From an uncultured Clostridia bacterium (GTDB lineage: Bacteria; Bacillota; Clostridia; Oscillospirales; Acutalibacteraceae), in NCBI GenBank assembly GCA_947627725.1, contig CANQXE010000008.1, positions 1-64,000 on the forward strand: a DNA stretch of 64,000 nucleotides, given 5' to 3'. Position 1 is the first letter of the stretch. Every line of letters starts with the position of its first letter. The position numbers were made by a program, and so were the translations under genes. Below are positions 62,804 to 64,000 of this stretch, in pieces. The notes under the pieces are model-generated. The model was given only the letters and a program-made list of their open reading frames with translations. It had not been told where the DNA came from and made no database searches.

Positions 62804-64000
62804 TCATCTTCTTGAGCGGTTATCTCTTCTCGGCTTTCTCGGAGAATCGTCAATATTGTTTTCGGGCATCATACCCTCAAGCTCAATGAGAGCGTCTCTT
62901 CTTGAAAGATTAATTCTGCCCTGATCATCAATTTCAATGCACTTAACGATTATTGAATCGCCGACATTTACAACGTCCTCAACCTTTTCCGTTCTCTTGA
63001 CGTCAAGTCTTGAAATGTGAACAAGTCCCTCTTTGCCGGGAGCAATCTCAACGAATGCGCCGAAATTCATAATTCTTGTAACAATACCGTTATAGAAAGA
63101 GCCAACCTCCGGGTCGGTAGCTATAAGATTAATGATGTTGACAGCGCCCTCGCACTTTTCTGTGTCAACACCGCTTACAAATACTCTGCCGTCCTCTTCA
63201 ATGTTAATCTTAACATCATATTCAGTCTGAATTTCCTGAATTACCTTTCCGCCCTTGCCGATAACGTCGCCGATTTTTTCAGGATTAATTGTAAGAGTAA
63301 ACATTTTAGGAGCGTATTTTGAAAGCTCTTTTCTCGGCTCGCTGATAACAGGGAGCATAATTTCATCAAGAATATAATTTCTTGCTTTATGGGTTTTGGC
63401 AAAAGCCTCTTTGATAATTTCTGGAGTAAGACCGTGTACCTTGAGGTCCATCTGAATTGCCGTTATACCTTTTTTGGTGCCCGCAACCTTAAAGTCCATA
63501 TCGCCGTAGAAATCCTCAAGACCCTGAATGTCAACCATTGTCATAAAATCGCCGTAAACGCCGTCATCGCCTGTAATAAGACCGCAGCTTATACCTGCAA
63601 CAGGCGCTTTAATCGGAACACCCGCAGCCATAAGCGAAAGCGTTGAGCCGCAGATTGAACCCTGTGATGTTGAGCCGTTTGAGGAAAGAACCTCAGATAC
63701 AACACGGATAGCGTAAGGAAATTCATCAACTGACGGAAGCACGGGAACAAGCGCCTTTTCAGCGAGCGCGCCGTGACCGATTTCACGTCTGCCCGGACCT
63801 CTTGAAGGCTTTGTTTCGCCGACAGAGTATGACGGAAAGTTATAGTGATGAATATATCTCTTTTCAGTCTGTTCATCAAGACCGTCAAGAAGCTGTACGT
63901 CGCTTATAGGACCGAGAGTAGTTACGGAAAGCACCTGCGTCTGACCTCTTGTAAAGAGACCTGAACCATGCGCTCTTGAAAGTAAATCAATCTCGGCGTT
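62804..64000 (-). CDS. pnp: Polyribonucleotide nucleotidyltransferase, 3' part
   Basis: The C-terminal 398 residues of PNPase; the start lies beyond the right edge. The frame continues through 64000 with [17 protein letters not shown], the start of the second RNase PH domain. That domain's [15 protein letters not shown] and [10 protein letters not shown] motifs are intact. A KH domain ([11 protein letters not shown]) and an S1 domain ([15 protein letters not shown]) follow, then a short Arg/Asp-rich tail. PNPase degrades RNA from the 3' end using phosphate. It is convergent with the GH25 gene. Confidence 0.96.
   Translation of the reverse strand, partial: NAEIDLLSRAHGSGLFTRGQTQVLSVTTLGPISDVQLLDGLDEQTEKRYIHHYNFPSYSVGETKPSRGPGRREIGHGALAEKALVPVLPSVDEFPYAIRVVSEVLSSNGSTSQGSICGSTLSLMAAGVPIKAPVAGISCGLITGDDGVYGDFMTMVDIQGLEDFYGDMDFKVAGTKKGITAIQMDLKVHGLTPEIIKEAFAKTHKARNYILDEIMLPVISEPRKELSKYAPKMFTLTINPEKIGDVIGKGGKVIQEIQTEYDVKINIEEDGRVFVSGVDTEKCEGAVNIINLIATDPEVGSFYNGIVTRIMNFGAFVEIAPGKEGLVHISRLDVKRTEKVEDVVNVGDSIIVKCIEIDDQGRINLSRRDALIELEGMMPENNIDDSPRKPRRDNRSRR

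Overview
The window is a stretch of low-GC Gram-positive chromosome. Gene content points to a spore-forming gut-type Clostridia lineage, probably Oscillospiraceae/Ruminococcaceae. Evidence: a YlbJ-type sporulation membrane protein, paired GlgC and GlgD, the DapL route to diaminopimelate, QueH in place of QueG, and frequent TTG starts behind strong AGGAGG-like ribosome sites. It is almost entirely housekeeping chromosome. I see no rRNA, CRISPR array, intact prophage or intact transposon. The family level is inference; no sequence search was run.

Layout. 0-5.5 kb (minus strand): dusB-nagA-trmL-ylbJ, then a separately promoted queuosine-salvage pair (radical SAM QueL-like enzyme and YhhQ transporter) behind a structured leader with a terminator. 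5.6-8.6 kb: obg, an XRE regulator divergent from a zinc-ribbon membrane protein, mrnC and tRNA-Val. 8.8-11 kb: gap and galM, convergent. 11-17 kb: FHA protein, FtsW/RodA-type SEDS protein and a transpeptidase in one operon, then hflX, a DUF4830 protein and an RsuA-type pseudouridine synthase. 17-25 kb: a CdaR/PucR-type regulator, ftsE-ftsX, and three consecutive coiled-coil/M23 peptidases. 24.5-30 kb: queH, rarA, nth, a shikimate-kinase-like gene, guaB and a GDPD-family protein.

30-31 kb: tRNA-Thr, tRNA-Tyr and tRNA-Pro followed by a decayed tyrosine recombinase. 31-36 kb: metallophosphoesterase, GtrA, a DNA glycosylase, a 1-phosphofructokinase-like kinase with a clear operator pair, CorA and an alkyltransferase. 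36-41.6 kb (minus): glycogen operon glgB-glgC-glgD-glgA. 41.8-46.6 kb: ANTAR protein, dapF, dapL, purC and purB. 46.8-52.7 kb: two GPH-type symporters, an anchored protein of unknown function, a TetR regulator and an SDR oxidoreductase. 52.8-64 kb: a secreted leucine-rich-repeat protein, pyk, a GNAT protein, mltG, a ribbon-helix-helix protein, an acyltransferase, infC-rpmI-rplT, a secreted GH25 lysozyme sharing its C-terminal module with the LRR protein, and the 3' part of pnp.

Themes. Peptidoglycan synthesis and remodelling recurs (SEDS/PBP, FtsEX plus M23 enzymes, MltG, GH25, DapF/DapL). Queuosine salvage is split between two loci. Central carbon storage and glycolysis are represented by gap, pyk, galM, pfkB and glg. 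The signals most worth following are non-coding: the queL leader with mutually exclusive pairings, a structured 3' element after rplT with the same kind of alternative pairing, and the infC leader with an apparent AUC start codon.
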